Assembly (NCBI GenBank): GCA_000434235.1 | Contig: FR892023.1 | Location: 225,421-234,926 of the forward strand | DNA from: Alistipes sp. CAG:268 | Lineage (GTDB): Bacteria; Bacteroidota; Bacteroidia; Bacteroidales; Rikenellaceae | Length of the DNA: 9,506 nt | Reading direction: 5' to 3' | Shown: piece after piece, positions 1-7,922 of the stretch | How the letters are laid out: every line of letters starts with the position of its first letter | Numbering within the stretch: the stretch's first letter is position 1 | Made by a program: the position numbers and the translations under genes | Notes under the pieces: model-generated | Seen by the model: only the letters and a program-made list of their open reading frames with translations | Told to the model about the DNA's origin: nothing | The model's database searches: none

Positions 1-518
1 ACGGGGTGTGCAACTCCGTCTTCAAACCGATGCTCGACCGAATCGAGCAGGGGCTCGAAGCCGAGCGGATGCGCCAGGAGGCCTTCGAACGGATCAAACC
101 GGGCGCCGAGGCTCCGGACTTCACGCTCCAGAATACCGAAGGGGCACAGGTCAGCCTCTCGTCGCTGCGCGGGAGGTACGTCGTTCTCGACTTCTGGGGC
201 AGCTGGTGCGGCTGGTGCATCAAGGGATTTCCCGAACTCAGGGCCTGCTACGAGCGCCACAAGGGGCGTTTCGAAGTGGTCGGTATCGCCTGCAACGACA
301 CGGACGACAAATGGCGTGCGGCAATTGCCGAGAACCGGCTTCCATGGATCAACCTCTTCAACCCGCGCGGAACAGCCCCCGAGGAGGATGTCGCACTGCG
401 CTACGGCATCAGGGCCTTTCCCACGAAGATCATCGTGGACCCCGAAGGGCGCATCGCCGAAATCTTCGTCGGCGAACGTCCGGGATTCACCGAAACGATG
501 GACCGGCTGCTGAAATAA
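1..518 (+). CDS. TlpA-like thioredoxin-fold oxidoreductase, C-terminal part (5' end outside window)
   Basis: Seen: the frame is open from the left edge to the TAA at 516-518. Counting from the GTG at 6 there are 170 residues: a charged helical stretch (about 8-30), then a TlpA/AhpC-type thioredoxin domain. The domain has APDFTLQNTEG (36-46), the active-site motif WCGWC with the CxxC cysteines at 68 and 71, and a FPT motif (138-140) supplying the usual cis-proline. Known: such proteins reduce or shuffle disulfides in the periplasm, and Bacteroidota versions often have a signal peptide and an N-terminal DUF4369-type domain before the thioredoxin part. Inferred: the GTG at 6 is probably internal, because no signal peptide is visible and the protein begins in what looks like an interdomain helix. 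Extra cysteines occur at 2, 81 and 96. The BASS transporter follows after 19 nt and may be cotranscribed. The fold is certain; the physiological partner is unknown. Confidence 0.87.
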   Translation, partial: GVCNSVFKPMLDRIEQGLEAERMRQEAFERIKPGAEAPDFTLQNTEGAQVSLSSLRGRYVVLDFWGSWCGWCIKGFPELRACYERHKGRFEVVGIACNDTDDKWRAAIAENRLPWINLFNPRGTAPEEDVALRYGIRAFPTKIIVDPEGRIAEIFVGERPGFTETMDRLLK

Positions 519-537
519 AAGCCACAAAAAAGAAGAG

Positions 538-1383
538 ATGAACACGATCTGGATCGTACTCCCCGTCCTGCTGGTGCTGATGTTCCAACTGGGCATCGAA
601 CTCGACGGAGCGGCATTCCGCCGCGTCGCCAAACACCCGAAAGCCCTCTTCGTGGGGCTGGCCGGGCAGCTGTTGCTGCTTCCGGCCGCGGCGTTCGCCG
701 TCGGAACGCTCTCCCGCCTGCCGCCCGTCTACTTCATGGGGCTGATGCTCATCGCCTGCTGCCCGGGAGGCAGTTCGTCAAATGTCTTCTCGATGCTGGC
801 CAGGGGCGACGTCGCCCTCTCGGTGACGCTCACGGCCCTGAGCAGCATCATCACGCTCTTCACCATCCCGCCCGTCATGGCATTTGCCGCCCGCATCGTC
901 GAACGGCACACCGAGACCTCGATCGACCTCCCCGTCGCCAAACTCATCCTGCAGAACATCGTGCTGCTCTTCCTGCCCATGGCGGCCGGCGCCCTCTTCC
1001 GGCGGCTGCGGAACGAGGCGGCCGAGCGAGTCTCTGCCGTGCTGAAGCGCGTGGCCTTCCCGGCCCTGATGCTCCTTGCGGCGCTCTTCTTCCTGCAATA
1101 CACCCGGGAGATCATCGCCAACATCGCAAGCCTGGGCGCCGCAACCGCCGCCATGCTGCTGCTGAGCACGGGGGCCGGAGCGCTGCTGGCCCGCTCGTTC
1201 CGGCTCGGGTCGTCGGCCCGGCGGACCATCGTCATCGAGATCGGCATGCAAAACGCCGCACAGGCGATTGCCGTCGCCTCCTCGCCGCTCGTCTTCAACA
1301 ACGGCGAAATGGCCATTCCGGCCATCGTATATGCACTGGTGATGAACGTGGTCCTGCTCGCCTACCTCAAGATGCTGCGCTGA
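538..1383 (+). CDS. Bile acid:sodium symporter (BASS/SBF) family transporter
   Basis: Seen: 281 residues, mostly hydrophobic, with about eight to ten membrane segments starting at residue 3. Family signatures are ACCPGGSSSN (73-82) followed by the LARGDVALSV stretch (87-96), and EIGMQNAAQAIAVAS (234-248). These match the two conserved, cation-binding crossover regions of the BASS fold. The ATG at 538 follows an AG-rich stretch at 530-537 that can act as a ribosome-binding site. Known: the family is named for bile-acid uptake, but bacterial members also move pantoate, pyruvate, sulfonates and other organic anions in an Na+-dependent way. Inferred: it is an inner-membrane importer of an organic anion with unresolved substrate. 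The neighbouring panB raises pantoate or a precursor as a possibility, but panB is on the opposite strand and convergent, so the support is weak. It is slightly short for the family (usually about 300) with no visible break. Confidence 0.88.
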   Translation: MNTIWIVLPVLLVLMFQLGIELDGAAFRRVAKHPKALFVGLAGQLLLLPAAAFAVGTLSRLPPVYFMGLMLIACCPGGSSSNVFSMLARGDVALSVTLTALSSIITLFTIPPVMAFAARIVERHTETSIDLPVAKLILQNIVLLFLPMAAGALFRRLRNEAAERVSAVLKRVAFPALMLLAALFFLQYTREIIANIASLGAATAAMLLLSTGAGALLARSFRLGSSARRTIVIEIGMQNAAQAIAVASSPLVFNNGEMAIPAIVYALVMNVVLLAYLKMLR

Positions 1384-1399
1384 GGCCGCACGAAAAGCA

Positions 1400-1434
1400 C
1401 CGCCCCGCCATCCACAGGGGACAGGGCGGGGCGG
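1400..1434 (-). terminator. GC-rich hairpin between convergent genes, likely panB terminator
   Basis: A perfect 10-bp inverted repeat pairs 1400-1409 (CCGCCCCGCC) with 1425-1434, leaving a 15-nt loop. Read on the minus strand, the stem is followed by TGCTTTTCG, a short T run, which suits termination of panB. On the plus strand it is followed by GAAATCATT, with no proper T tract, so it would be a poor intrinsic terminator for the transporter but could still protect its 3' end. Confidence 0.6.
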
Positions 1435-1487
1435 AAATCATTAAAGAAACGGAGCCGTACAAGCCCCGTGAAGGTCCGTCGCAAGGA

Positions 1488-2303
1488 TCAGTACTGCTCC
1501 TTCTCGTTGGGGAAGTCGCAGGCCTTCACATCCTGGACATACTGCGACACGGCATCGGTCATCACCGTATGCAGGTCGGCATAACGACGCAGGAAACGCG
1601 GCGAGAAGCCCTTGTTGATGCCGAGCATGTCGTGGATCACCAGCACCTGGCCGTCGCATGCGCCGCCGGCCCCGATGCCGATCGTCGGCGTGGGAATCTC
1701 ACCCGTCACCCGGGCGGCCAGCGCTGCCGGAATCTTCTCCAGCACGATGGCAAAGCAGCCCGCCTCGCTCAGCAGGTGCGCGTCGTGCACGAGTTTCTCG
1801 GCCTCGGCCTCCTCCTTGGCACGGACCGTATAGGTGCCGAACTTGTGGATCGACTGCGGCGTAAGGCCGAGGTGTCCCATGACGGGAATGCCGGCCGAAA
1901 GGATGCGCTGGACCGACTCGAGAATCTCCTCGCCGCCCTCCATCTTCACGGCATCGGCCTCGGTCTCCTTCATGATCCGCACGGCCGAGTCGAGCGCCAC
2001 CTTCGAGTTGCCCTGGTAGGTGCCGAACGGCAGATCGACAACGACCAGTGCACGGTTCACGGCACGGACAACCGAACGGGCGTGATAGATCATCATATCG
2101 AGCGTAATGGGCAGCGTCGTCTCGTAGCCGGCCATAACATTGGCCGCCGAGTCGCCCACGAGGATCACGTCGATGCCCGCGGCATCGACGATCCTGGCCA
2201 TCGAATAGTCGTAAGAGGTGAGCATGGCGATCTTCTCGCCCCGCTGTTTCATCTCCGTCAGGCGGTAGGTCGTAACCGCACGGACGGTGCTTTCTACTGA
2301 CAT
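1488..2303 (-). CDS. panB: 3-methyl-2-oxobutanoate hydroxymethyltransferase (ketopantoate synthase)
   Basis: Role: transfers a hydroxymethyl group from 5,10-methylene-THF to alpha-ketoisovalerate to make ketopantoate, the first committed step to pantothenate and coenzyme A; cytosolic. Seen: 271 residues, close to the family norm of about 265-280, as a single TIM-barrel domain. By comparison with E. coli PanB, metal ligands are D51 (in LVGDS), D90 (in VVVDLPFG) and E122. The substrate-binding lysine is K120 (in AVKMEGGE), and the catalytic glutamate is E189 (in VLEKIP). [12 protein letters not shown] (208-219) is also characteristic. The ATG at 2303 is the first in frame and is preceded by A-rich AGAGAAAAA. 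Context: it has its own Bacteroidota-type promoter (2333-2364) and lies downstream of an RNA methylase. No panC, panD or panE is in the window. Nothing is missing or broken. Confidence 0.97.
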   Translation of the reverse strand: MSVESTVRAVTTYRLTEMKQRGEKIAMLTSYDYSMARIVDAAGIDVILVGDSAANVMAGYETTLPITLDMMIYHARSVVRAVNRALVVVDLPFGTYQGNSKVALDSAVRIMKETEADAVKMEGGEEILESVQRILSAGIPVMGHLGLTPQSIHKFGTYTVRAKEEAEAEKLVHDAHLLSEAGCFAIVLEKIPAALAARVTGEIPTPTIGIGAGGACDGQVLVIHDMLGINKGFSPRFLRRYADLHTVMTDAVSQYVQDVKACDFPNEKEQY

Positions 2304-2332
2304 TTTTTCTCTGTTTAGGGGTTAAAACGCGG

Positions 2333-2364
2333 CAAAGATAGCGCATGCCGCGCGGAGTAGCAAA
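2333..2364 (-). promoter_or_regulatory. Bacteroidota-type sigma-ABfr promoter for panB
   Basis: On the minus strand, TTTG (2364-2361) is separated by 20 nt from TATCTTTG (2340-2333). This matches the Bacteroides consensus TTTG, 19-21 nt, TAnnTTTG exactly in both elements and in spacing. The -7 element ends 29 nt before the panB ATG, giving a short leader. An A/T-rich stretch (AATAAA) lies just upstream of the -33 element. No operator-like repeat or riboswitch fits in the leader. Confidence 0.75.
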
Positions 2365-2424
2365 TTTATTTTCATTCCGGCCGCCGACCGTGCGCCGGAG
2401 CGTTTTTTACGCGGCACACCGAGG

Positions 2425-2961
2425 TCAGCGCTTCGGGCTCATCCGGTCGAAAAAGCGCCACAGCACCACACCGCCCGACACCGAGACGTTGAGCGAGTGC
2501 TTGGTCCCCGCCTGCGGGATCTCGATCGCACCGTCGCAGCGGTCCACGGCCTCCTGGCCGACGCCCTCCACCTCGTTGCCGAAGACAAGGGCATAGCGCA
2601 CGTCCTCCTCGGGCGCGAACCTGTCGAGCATCACGGCACCCTCGACCTGCTCGACGGCCAGCACCGTATACCCCGCGGCATGCAACTCGTCGATGCACGC
2701 CCCGGTCGATGCGGCATACTCCCAGGCAACGGTCTGCTCGGCGCCGAGAGCCGTCTTGTGGATCTCGCGCGAGGGCGGCGTCGCCGTGATGCCGCACAGG
2801 ATGATCCGCTCCACGGCGAAGGCGTCGCCCGTGCGGAAGAAGGCTCCGACGTTCTGCGACGAACGGACATTGTCGAGCACGACGACGACGGGCATTTTCG
2901 GCATCGCGGCGAACTCGGCGGCAGTCGGGCGTCCGAGCTCTTCATTGAGGATCTTGCGCAT
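2425..2961 (-). CDS. TrmH/SpoU-family tRNA/rRNA 2'-O-ribose methyltransferase
   Basis: Role: SAM-dependent 2'-O-methylation of a ribose in tRNA or rRNA; SPOUT-fold enzymes work as dimers with a trefoil-knot SAM site. Seen: 178 residues from the ATG at 2961, with the three SpoU motifs in order. Motif 1 is NVRSSQNVGAFFRT (31-44; N37 and the catalytic-type R43), motif 2 is FGNEVEGV (127-134), and motif 3 is IEIPQAGTKHSLNVSVSGG (147-165; S156, L157, N158). It lacks the N-terminal RNA-binding extension of RlmB, so it is a short SPOUT enzyme of TrmH/TrmL size. Start: the frame stays open far upstream, but only through the divergent promoter region and antisense to the next genes. MRKILNEELG is the natural beginning and resembles Bacteroidota homologues as I remember them. 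The exact target nucleotide cannot be read from the sequence. panB lies downstream on the same strand with a separate promoter. Confidence 0.92.
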   Translation of the reverse strand: MRKILNEELGRPTAAEFAAMPKMPVVVVLDNVRSSQNVGAFFRTGDAFAVERIILCGITATPPSREIHKTALGAEQTVAWEYAASTGACIDELHAAGYTVLAVEQVEGAVMLDRFAPEEDVRYALVFGNEVEGVGQEAVDRCDGAIEIPQAGTKHSLNVSVSGGVVLWRFFDRMSPKR

Positions 2962-2988
2962 GGCGGAACTTCTGTATGATTTCGGGGC

Positions 2989-2996
2989 CAAAAATA
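2989..2996 (-). promoter_or_regulatory. Possible -7 element of the methyltransferase promoter
   Basis: The minus-strand sequence TATTTTTG fits the Bacteroidota TAnnTTTG element and ends 27 nt before the ATG at 2961. It lies in an A/T-rich divergent spacer (2962-3048) that contrasts with the GC-rich genes on each side. No TTTG -33 element is found at the usual 19-21 nt distance, so this is a partial match only. Confidence 0.4.
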
Positions 2997-3018
2997 CACA
3001 AATAAAAAATATTTTGCC

Positions 3019-3026
3019 TAATTTTG
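3019..3026 (+). promoter_or_regulatory. Possible -7 element of the barrel-protein/glnS promoter
   Basis: TAATTTTG fits TAnnTTTG on the plus strand and ends 22 nt before the ATG at 3049, implying a leader of roughly 15 nt. No TTTG -33 element is seen about 20 nt upstream. It points away from the candidate element at 2989-2996, so the 87-nt spacer would hold two divergent promoters close together. Confidence 0.4.
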
Positions 3027-3048
3027 AGGCCTCAATCAAAAAGAAACC

Positions 3049-4182
3049 ATGCAGTTCAGAAAAGTGACGGCGCTCGTTCTCGCCCTGTTCGTTACGGGGG
3101 GGGGCCTGCATGCCCAGAAGATACTCGTAGGCGCGGACTTCGCCACGCGCTTCGACAACCGCGAATACGCCAACAACGACTTCAACGAATCGCAGACGCT
3201 CTTCAGCGACTCCAACGAAGCGCACACGCTCTTCAGCGCCCGGCTCTCGCCGCGCGTGGGTGTCGAATGGATGGAGAAGAACCGGCTGGTTGTCGGCGTG
3301 GACATGCTCCAGAACTTCGGGCAGCACAACGGGGCGCGCGAACCGTTCCTGAGCGACGTGAAGCCCCTGATGTACTACCAGTTCACCACGAAGAACGTGC
3401 AGGCCAACGCCGGTATCTTCGACCGCAAGGAGCTCATGGGCGACTACTCCGCGGCACTCGTCAGCGACTCGGTGGCCTTCTACCACAACCGCCTGTCGGG
3501 ATTCCTGGGCCGCTACGTCTCGACCCAACGGCCCGACACCTATGTCGAGTTGGCCCTCGACTGGGAGGGCATGTACTCCGAGGAGTCGCGAGAGATGTTC
3601 CGCATCCTCTCGGCCGGACGATACACCTTCGACCGCGGGTTCTACATCGGTTACGCCTTCTCGATGTTCCACTTCGCCGGATCGAAGCTCAACGAGAACG
3701 TGACGGACAACCTGATCGTGAACCCCTACGCCGGATGGAGCATCGAGGGAAGGTTTGCCTTCGACGTCAAGGCCGGGGCGCTCTTCGCTCCCCAACGCGG
3801 CCGGAGCGTGGACCACGAATGGCGGAAGCCTTACGGCGGACAGCTCGACCTGACGGTCAGCCGCTGGGGCGTGAAGATCGAGAACAACCTCTACGTGGGC
3901 AAGAACCTCCAGCCGCTGCGCGGAGAGATCGCCAACCCCGCGACGGGCATCACCTACGGGGCCGACGGCCTCTACGCCGGCGAAGCCTTCTACGCCACGA
4001 CCGAACACATCTACAACCGCACGTGGGTGGGCTACGACCGCCGTTTCTTCAAAGATACGATGCACGTCGAGGCCGGCATGGTCTTCCACTACGACGGCAC
4101 GGGGCTCGGCACACAGCAGGTGGTCAAGCTCTCGGTCGATATCCAGAAACTGTTCGACGTGGGTCCCAAACAGAGAAATTAA
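3049..4182 (+). CDS. Secreted, probable outer-membrane beta-barrel protein of unknown function
   Basis: I do not recognise a named family. Seen: 377 residues with a clear Sec signal peptide: MQFRK basic start, a hydrophobic core (residues 6-19) and likely cleavage after LHA (20-22), followed by QK, a common Bacteroidota pattern. The mature part is rich in alternating hydrophobic/polar, aromatic-rich segments separated by charged turns (for example RVGVEWMEKNRLVVGVDML and the late YNRTWVGYDRRFF). There are no long hydrophobic helices, which suggests a beta-barrel or porin-like protein. No lipobox, SusC/SusD or TonB features are seen. Oddities: the three glycines at 17-19 are encoded within a G9 run (3096-3104), and residues 46-55 and 56-65 are a tandem 10-residue duplication. 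Like glnS, the gene has no TTA, CTA or TCA codon, so base and codon use match its neighbour. glnS follows after 18 nt and may be cotranscribed. The barrel assignment is inference. Confidence 0.75.
   Translation: MQFRKVTALVLALFVTGGGLHAQKILVGADFATRFDNREYANNDFNESQTLFSDSNEAHTLFSARLSPRVGVEWMEKNRLVVGVDMLQNFGQHNGAREPFLSDVKPLMYYQFTTKNVQANAGIFDRKELMGDYSAALVSDSVAFYHNRLSGFLGRYVSTQRPDTYVELALDWEGMYSEESREMFRILSAGRYTFDRGFYIGYAFSMFHFAGSKLNENVTDNLIVNPYAGWSIEGRFAFDVKAGALFAPQRGRSVDHEWRKPYGGQLDLTVSRWGVKIENNLYVGKNLQPLRGEIANPATGITYGADGLYAGEAFYATTEHIYNRTWVGYDRRFFKDTMHVEAGMVFHYDGTGLGTQQVVKLSVDIQKLFDVGPKQRN
3096..3104 (+). repeat. Poly-G tract (G9) within signal-peptide codons
   Basis: Nine consecutive G supply part of Thr16 and Gly17-Gly19 of the barrel protein. 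Losing one G would bring a TAG at 3128-3130 into frame, giving a peptide of under 30 residues. Gaining one G would shift into another frame that is open to 4199 but encodes an unrelated Arg/Pro-rich sequence. GGC, GGA or GGT would serve equally for glycine, so the run is not required by the protein sequence. Confidence 0.9.
3184..3240 (+). repeat. Imperfect 30-bp tandem duplication in the barrel-protein gene
   Basis: The unit starting at 3184 is repeated immediately at 3214. The first 25 bases of each agree at 23 positions, ending in the shared CTCTTCAGCG, and similarity falls off after that. The product is NESQTLFSDS followed by NEAHTLFSAR (residues 46-65). The length is a multiple of three, so the frame is kept. 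Confidence 0.85.
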
Positions 4183-4200
4183 TCCGTACACATATATAAT

Positions 4201-5877
<1,677 letters not shown>

Positions 5878-5898
5878 ATCGGCCCCTGCAAAGCAAGC

Positions 5899-5940
5899 AA
5901 AAGCGGGCGGAGATTCGAGGAATCTCCGCCCGCTTTTTTT
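5899..5940 (+). terminator. Strong intrinsic terminator after glnS, probably bidirectional
   Basis: A perfect 17-bp stem pairs 5899-5915 with 5921-5937 around the 5-nt loop CGAGG; the core is GCGGGCGGAGATT. On the plus strand it runs straight into seven T (5934-5940). On the minus strand the stem ends in TTTT followed by GCTTG, so it could also stop transcription of the convergent glycosyltransferase operon, whose last stop is at 5982. Confidence 0.93.
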
Positions 5941-5981
5941 GTATCCCTGCGGCGGCTACACCTTACCTTATCCGCCACGCC

Positions 5982-6992
5982 TCACATCATCCGCCCGAAG
6001 GTTTGCCGGCCCAGGAAATAACGCACGAGGATTGACCCGGCGTAGATATGCCTCGACTCGCTCCGGATTGCGGCGCGGATCGCACGCCGCTTGCGGGCCA
6101 GAGCCCCGTGCCAGCGGAGGAAGTCCCGCCAGGCGCGGAAGACCGCCCGGAAGTTGTCGGCCCGCCCCTGCATGAGGTACGACAGGGCCGCCAGCAGGTC
6201 GAGCCCCGGGCGCACGACAGCGACCACGGCGCGCTGCCACGGCGTGGCGCACTTGAAGAGCATCGCCAGGTTGTTGCGGTGGTTATAGAAGACCTTCGAC
6301 GGGGAGTCGGTCTGGAGCGTGCCGCCGCCGAGGTGGTAGACCCTGCTCTCGGGCACGACCCGCACGCGGTAACCTGCCAGCTGCATGCGCCAGCAGAGGT
6401 CGATCTCCTCCATGTGGGCAAAGAAGTCGGCATCGAAGCCCCCCAATGCATGGAAAAGATCGGCGCGGCAGCAGAAAGCCGCCCCGCTTACCCAGAAGAC
6501 GTCGCGTTCGTCGTCATACTGCCCCGCATCCTCCTCGACCGTGCGCAGGATGCGGCCCCGGCAGAAGGGGTAACCCAGAAAGTCGATGAAGCCGCCCGAG
6601 GCTCCGGCGTATTCGAACTTCGTGCGTTCGAGGCAGGAGATCAGCTTGGGCGAGACGACCGCCACGTCGGGATTCCGGTCGAGGCACTCGAGAAGCGGTT
6701 CGAGCCAGCCGGCGGGGGTCTCGACATCGGAATTCAGAAGGATGTAGTAATCGGCCTCGATCCGTTCGAGCGCACGGTCGTATCCGCCGGCAAAACCGTA
6801 GTTGCGATCCATGCGCAACAGCGTGACCGTCGGGAACTCCCGGCCGAGCAGCGCCACCGAACCGTCCGTCGATCCGTTGTCGGCCACGATGACCTCCACC
6901 CCGTTCGGAGCGGCAGCGACGACGCTTGGCAGGAAACGGCGCAGGTGGTCCTCGCCGTTCCAGTTCAGTATGACGATCTTAGCGGTTGCCAT
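5982..6992 (-). CDS. Family 2 glycosyltransferase (rhamnosyltransferase/WbbL-like)
   Basis: Role: transfers a sugar from a nucleotide donor to a lipid- or glycan-linked acceptor at the cytoplasmic membrane face. Seen: 336 residues with a GT-A fold. The N-terminal strand is IVILNWNG (6-13), VADNGSTDGS (36-45) holds the nucleotide-binding aspartates, and LLNSDVETP (85-93; N87-x-D89) is the DxD-equivalent metal site. VSGAAFCCRADLF leads to GGFDADFFAHMEEIDLCWR (184-202), with the E-E-I-D catalytic-base/acceptor motif, and YHLGGGT (219-225) follows. This order is typical of WbbL/RfbF/GlfT2-like enzymes. The C-terminus (about 260-320) is basic and amphipathic with no clear membrane helix, so it is probably membrane-associated. 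Start: an upstream extension of the frame exists, but MATAKIVILNWNG at 6992 fits the family, and the ATG overlaps the acyltransferase stop by 14 nt, suggesting translational coupling. The sugar and acceptor are unknown; envelope polysaccharide or LPS is likely from its neighbour. Confidence 0.9.
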   Translation of the reverse strand: MATAKIVILNWNGEDHLRRFLPSVVAAAPNGVEVIVADNGSTDGSVALLGREFPTVTLLRMDRNYGFAGGYDRALERIEADYYILLNSDVETPAGWLEPLLECLDRNPDVAVVSPKLISCLERTKFEYAGASGGFIDFLGYPFCRGRILRTVEEDAGQYDDERDVFWVSGAAFCCRADLFHALGGFDADFFAHMEEIDLCWRMQLAGYRVRVVPESRVYHLGGGTLQTDSPSKVFYNHRNNLAMLFKCATPWQRAVVAVVRPGLDLLAALSYLMQGRADNFRAVFRAWRDFLRWHGALARKRRAIRAAIRSESRHIYAGSILVRYFLGRQTFGRMM

Positions 6993-7905
6993 CGGTCTTC
7001 CTGCGTTTGTGTTTCCAGCGGCGGTGCGACCACATCCAGAGTTCGGGCCGCTCGCGGATGACCGACTCCAGCTGGCGGACGTAGCGTCCGGTGATCTCGT
7101 TGGGCCCGACCTCCTCCACCCCGTCGTACAGGGGGACAAACGACATCCGGTAACGGCCCCGCCGCAGGCGGTCCATCCGCACGAAATAGACCGGAAGATG
7201 ACAGCGCAGAGCCAGTTTCTCGCCGCCGTCGAAGAAGATCGTATCCTGATTGAGAAAACGGAACCAATGGCTGTCGGGGCGCCGCGGTGGATTCTGGTCG
7301 GCGATCAGCCCCATGACAAGGTTCTTGCCCGCAAAACCCGTATCGCGGTGGCGGAGGTAGAAACGCAGGCACTCCTTCATCGGGACCGTCGTGGCGTAGT
7401 CACCGTTGCGCAGGCGCTGGTAGAGACGCTCCGCCACGCGGCTCCGCAATGGATGGTAGACGGCCACGACAATCTGCGACAGTTCGTAGAGACCCCAGTA
7501 GGAGCAGTACTCCCAACAGCCGAAATGGGCCGTCATTGCGATCCAGTCGCGGCCGTGGACCCGGGCGCGGTGCTCCTCGAGCCCCTCCACGGTGAGGACC
7601 CGGCGCCCCTTGCGGGGAGTCATGTGGGCCATATTGACCGTATCGACGAACATCTCGGCAAGCGTGCGGTAGAAACGCCGGCAGATCCGCGCCAGCTCTT
7701 CCTCGCTCTTCTCGGGAAAGGAGTTGTGCAGATTCATCCACACCACCTTCCGGCGATAACGGATGCAGTAGCACAACAGGAAATAGATCAAATCCTCGAT
7801 GACATAGTACTTGAGCCAATAGGGCAGGATGGCGAACAGCCGTGCCCCCAGCCAGAGTACCTCCAGCCAGATTCGCTGTATGAGATTGAGTTCCGCGCGC
7901 TGCAT
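6979..7905 (-). CDS. LpxL/HtrB-family lipid A (lysophospholipid-type) acyltransferase
   Basis: Role: the family adds a secondary acyl chain from acyl-ACP to a lipid A precursor at the inner membrane. Seen: 308 residues, the usual length. A hydrophobic N-terminal anchor (about 12-48) is followed by the catalytic HX4E motif in AHFGCWE (H127, E132). Further blocks are MGLIADQNPPR (198-208), the FDGGEKLAL region (225-233) and a C-terminal PELWMWSHRRWK (287-298) typical of LpxL/LpxM/HtrB. The ATG at 7905 is the only ATG near the beginning and lies 17 nt after rsmI; the spacer has no convincing ribosome-binding site, so coupling to rsmI is likely. Known: Bacteroidales lipid A is under-acylated compared with E. 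coli and may carry unusual acyl chains. Other lipids (ornithine, serine or sphingo-type) are possible substrates for divergent members. The paired glycosyltransferase suggests a shared envelope glycolipid. The family is sure; the exact substrate is not. Confidence 0.9.
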   Translation of the reverse strand: MQRAELNLIQRIWLEVLWLGARLFAILPYWLKYYVIEDLIYFLLCYCIRYRRKVVWMNLHNSFPEKSEEELARICRRFYRTLAEMFVDTVNMAHMTPRKGRRVLTVEGLEEHRARVHGRDWIAMTAHFGCWEYCSYWGLYELSQIVVAVYHPLRSRVAERLYQRLRNGDYATTVPMKECLRFYLRHRDTGFAGKNLVMGLIADQNPPRRPDSHWFRFLNQDTIFFDGGEKLALRCHLPVYFVRMDRLRRGRYRMSFVPLYDGVEEVGPNEITGRYVRQLESVIRERPELWMWSHRRWKHKRRKTDGNR

Positions 7906-7922
7906 GATGGGGATAGGCTTTG

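Noticed and set aside
6..518. GTG at 6 as the true start of the thioredoxin gene.
   Set aside because: The frame is open to the window edge, and a TlpA-like protein should begin with a signal peptide or membrane anchor, which is absent here; a partial gene is more likely.
2304..2424. Possible terminator of the methyltransferase gene in the 121-nt gap before panB.
   Set aside because: Short GC-rich complementary segments (such as CCGGC and GCCGG near 2378-2400) exist, but there is no long perfect stem with a T run. The gap is explained by the panB promoter alone.
3024..4199. A second long open frame on the plus strand overlapping the barrel gene.
   Set aside because: Its product is Arg/Pro/His-rich with no signal peptide or domain, typical of a GC-rich shadow. 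It matters only as the frame entered if the G9 run gained one base.
4183..4200. The AT-rich spacer CACATATATAAT before glnS as a promoter.
   Set aside because: It resembles a TATA-like box but not the Bacteroidota TAnnTTTG element, and it lies too close to the ATG to give a leader.
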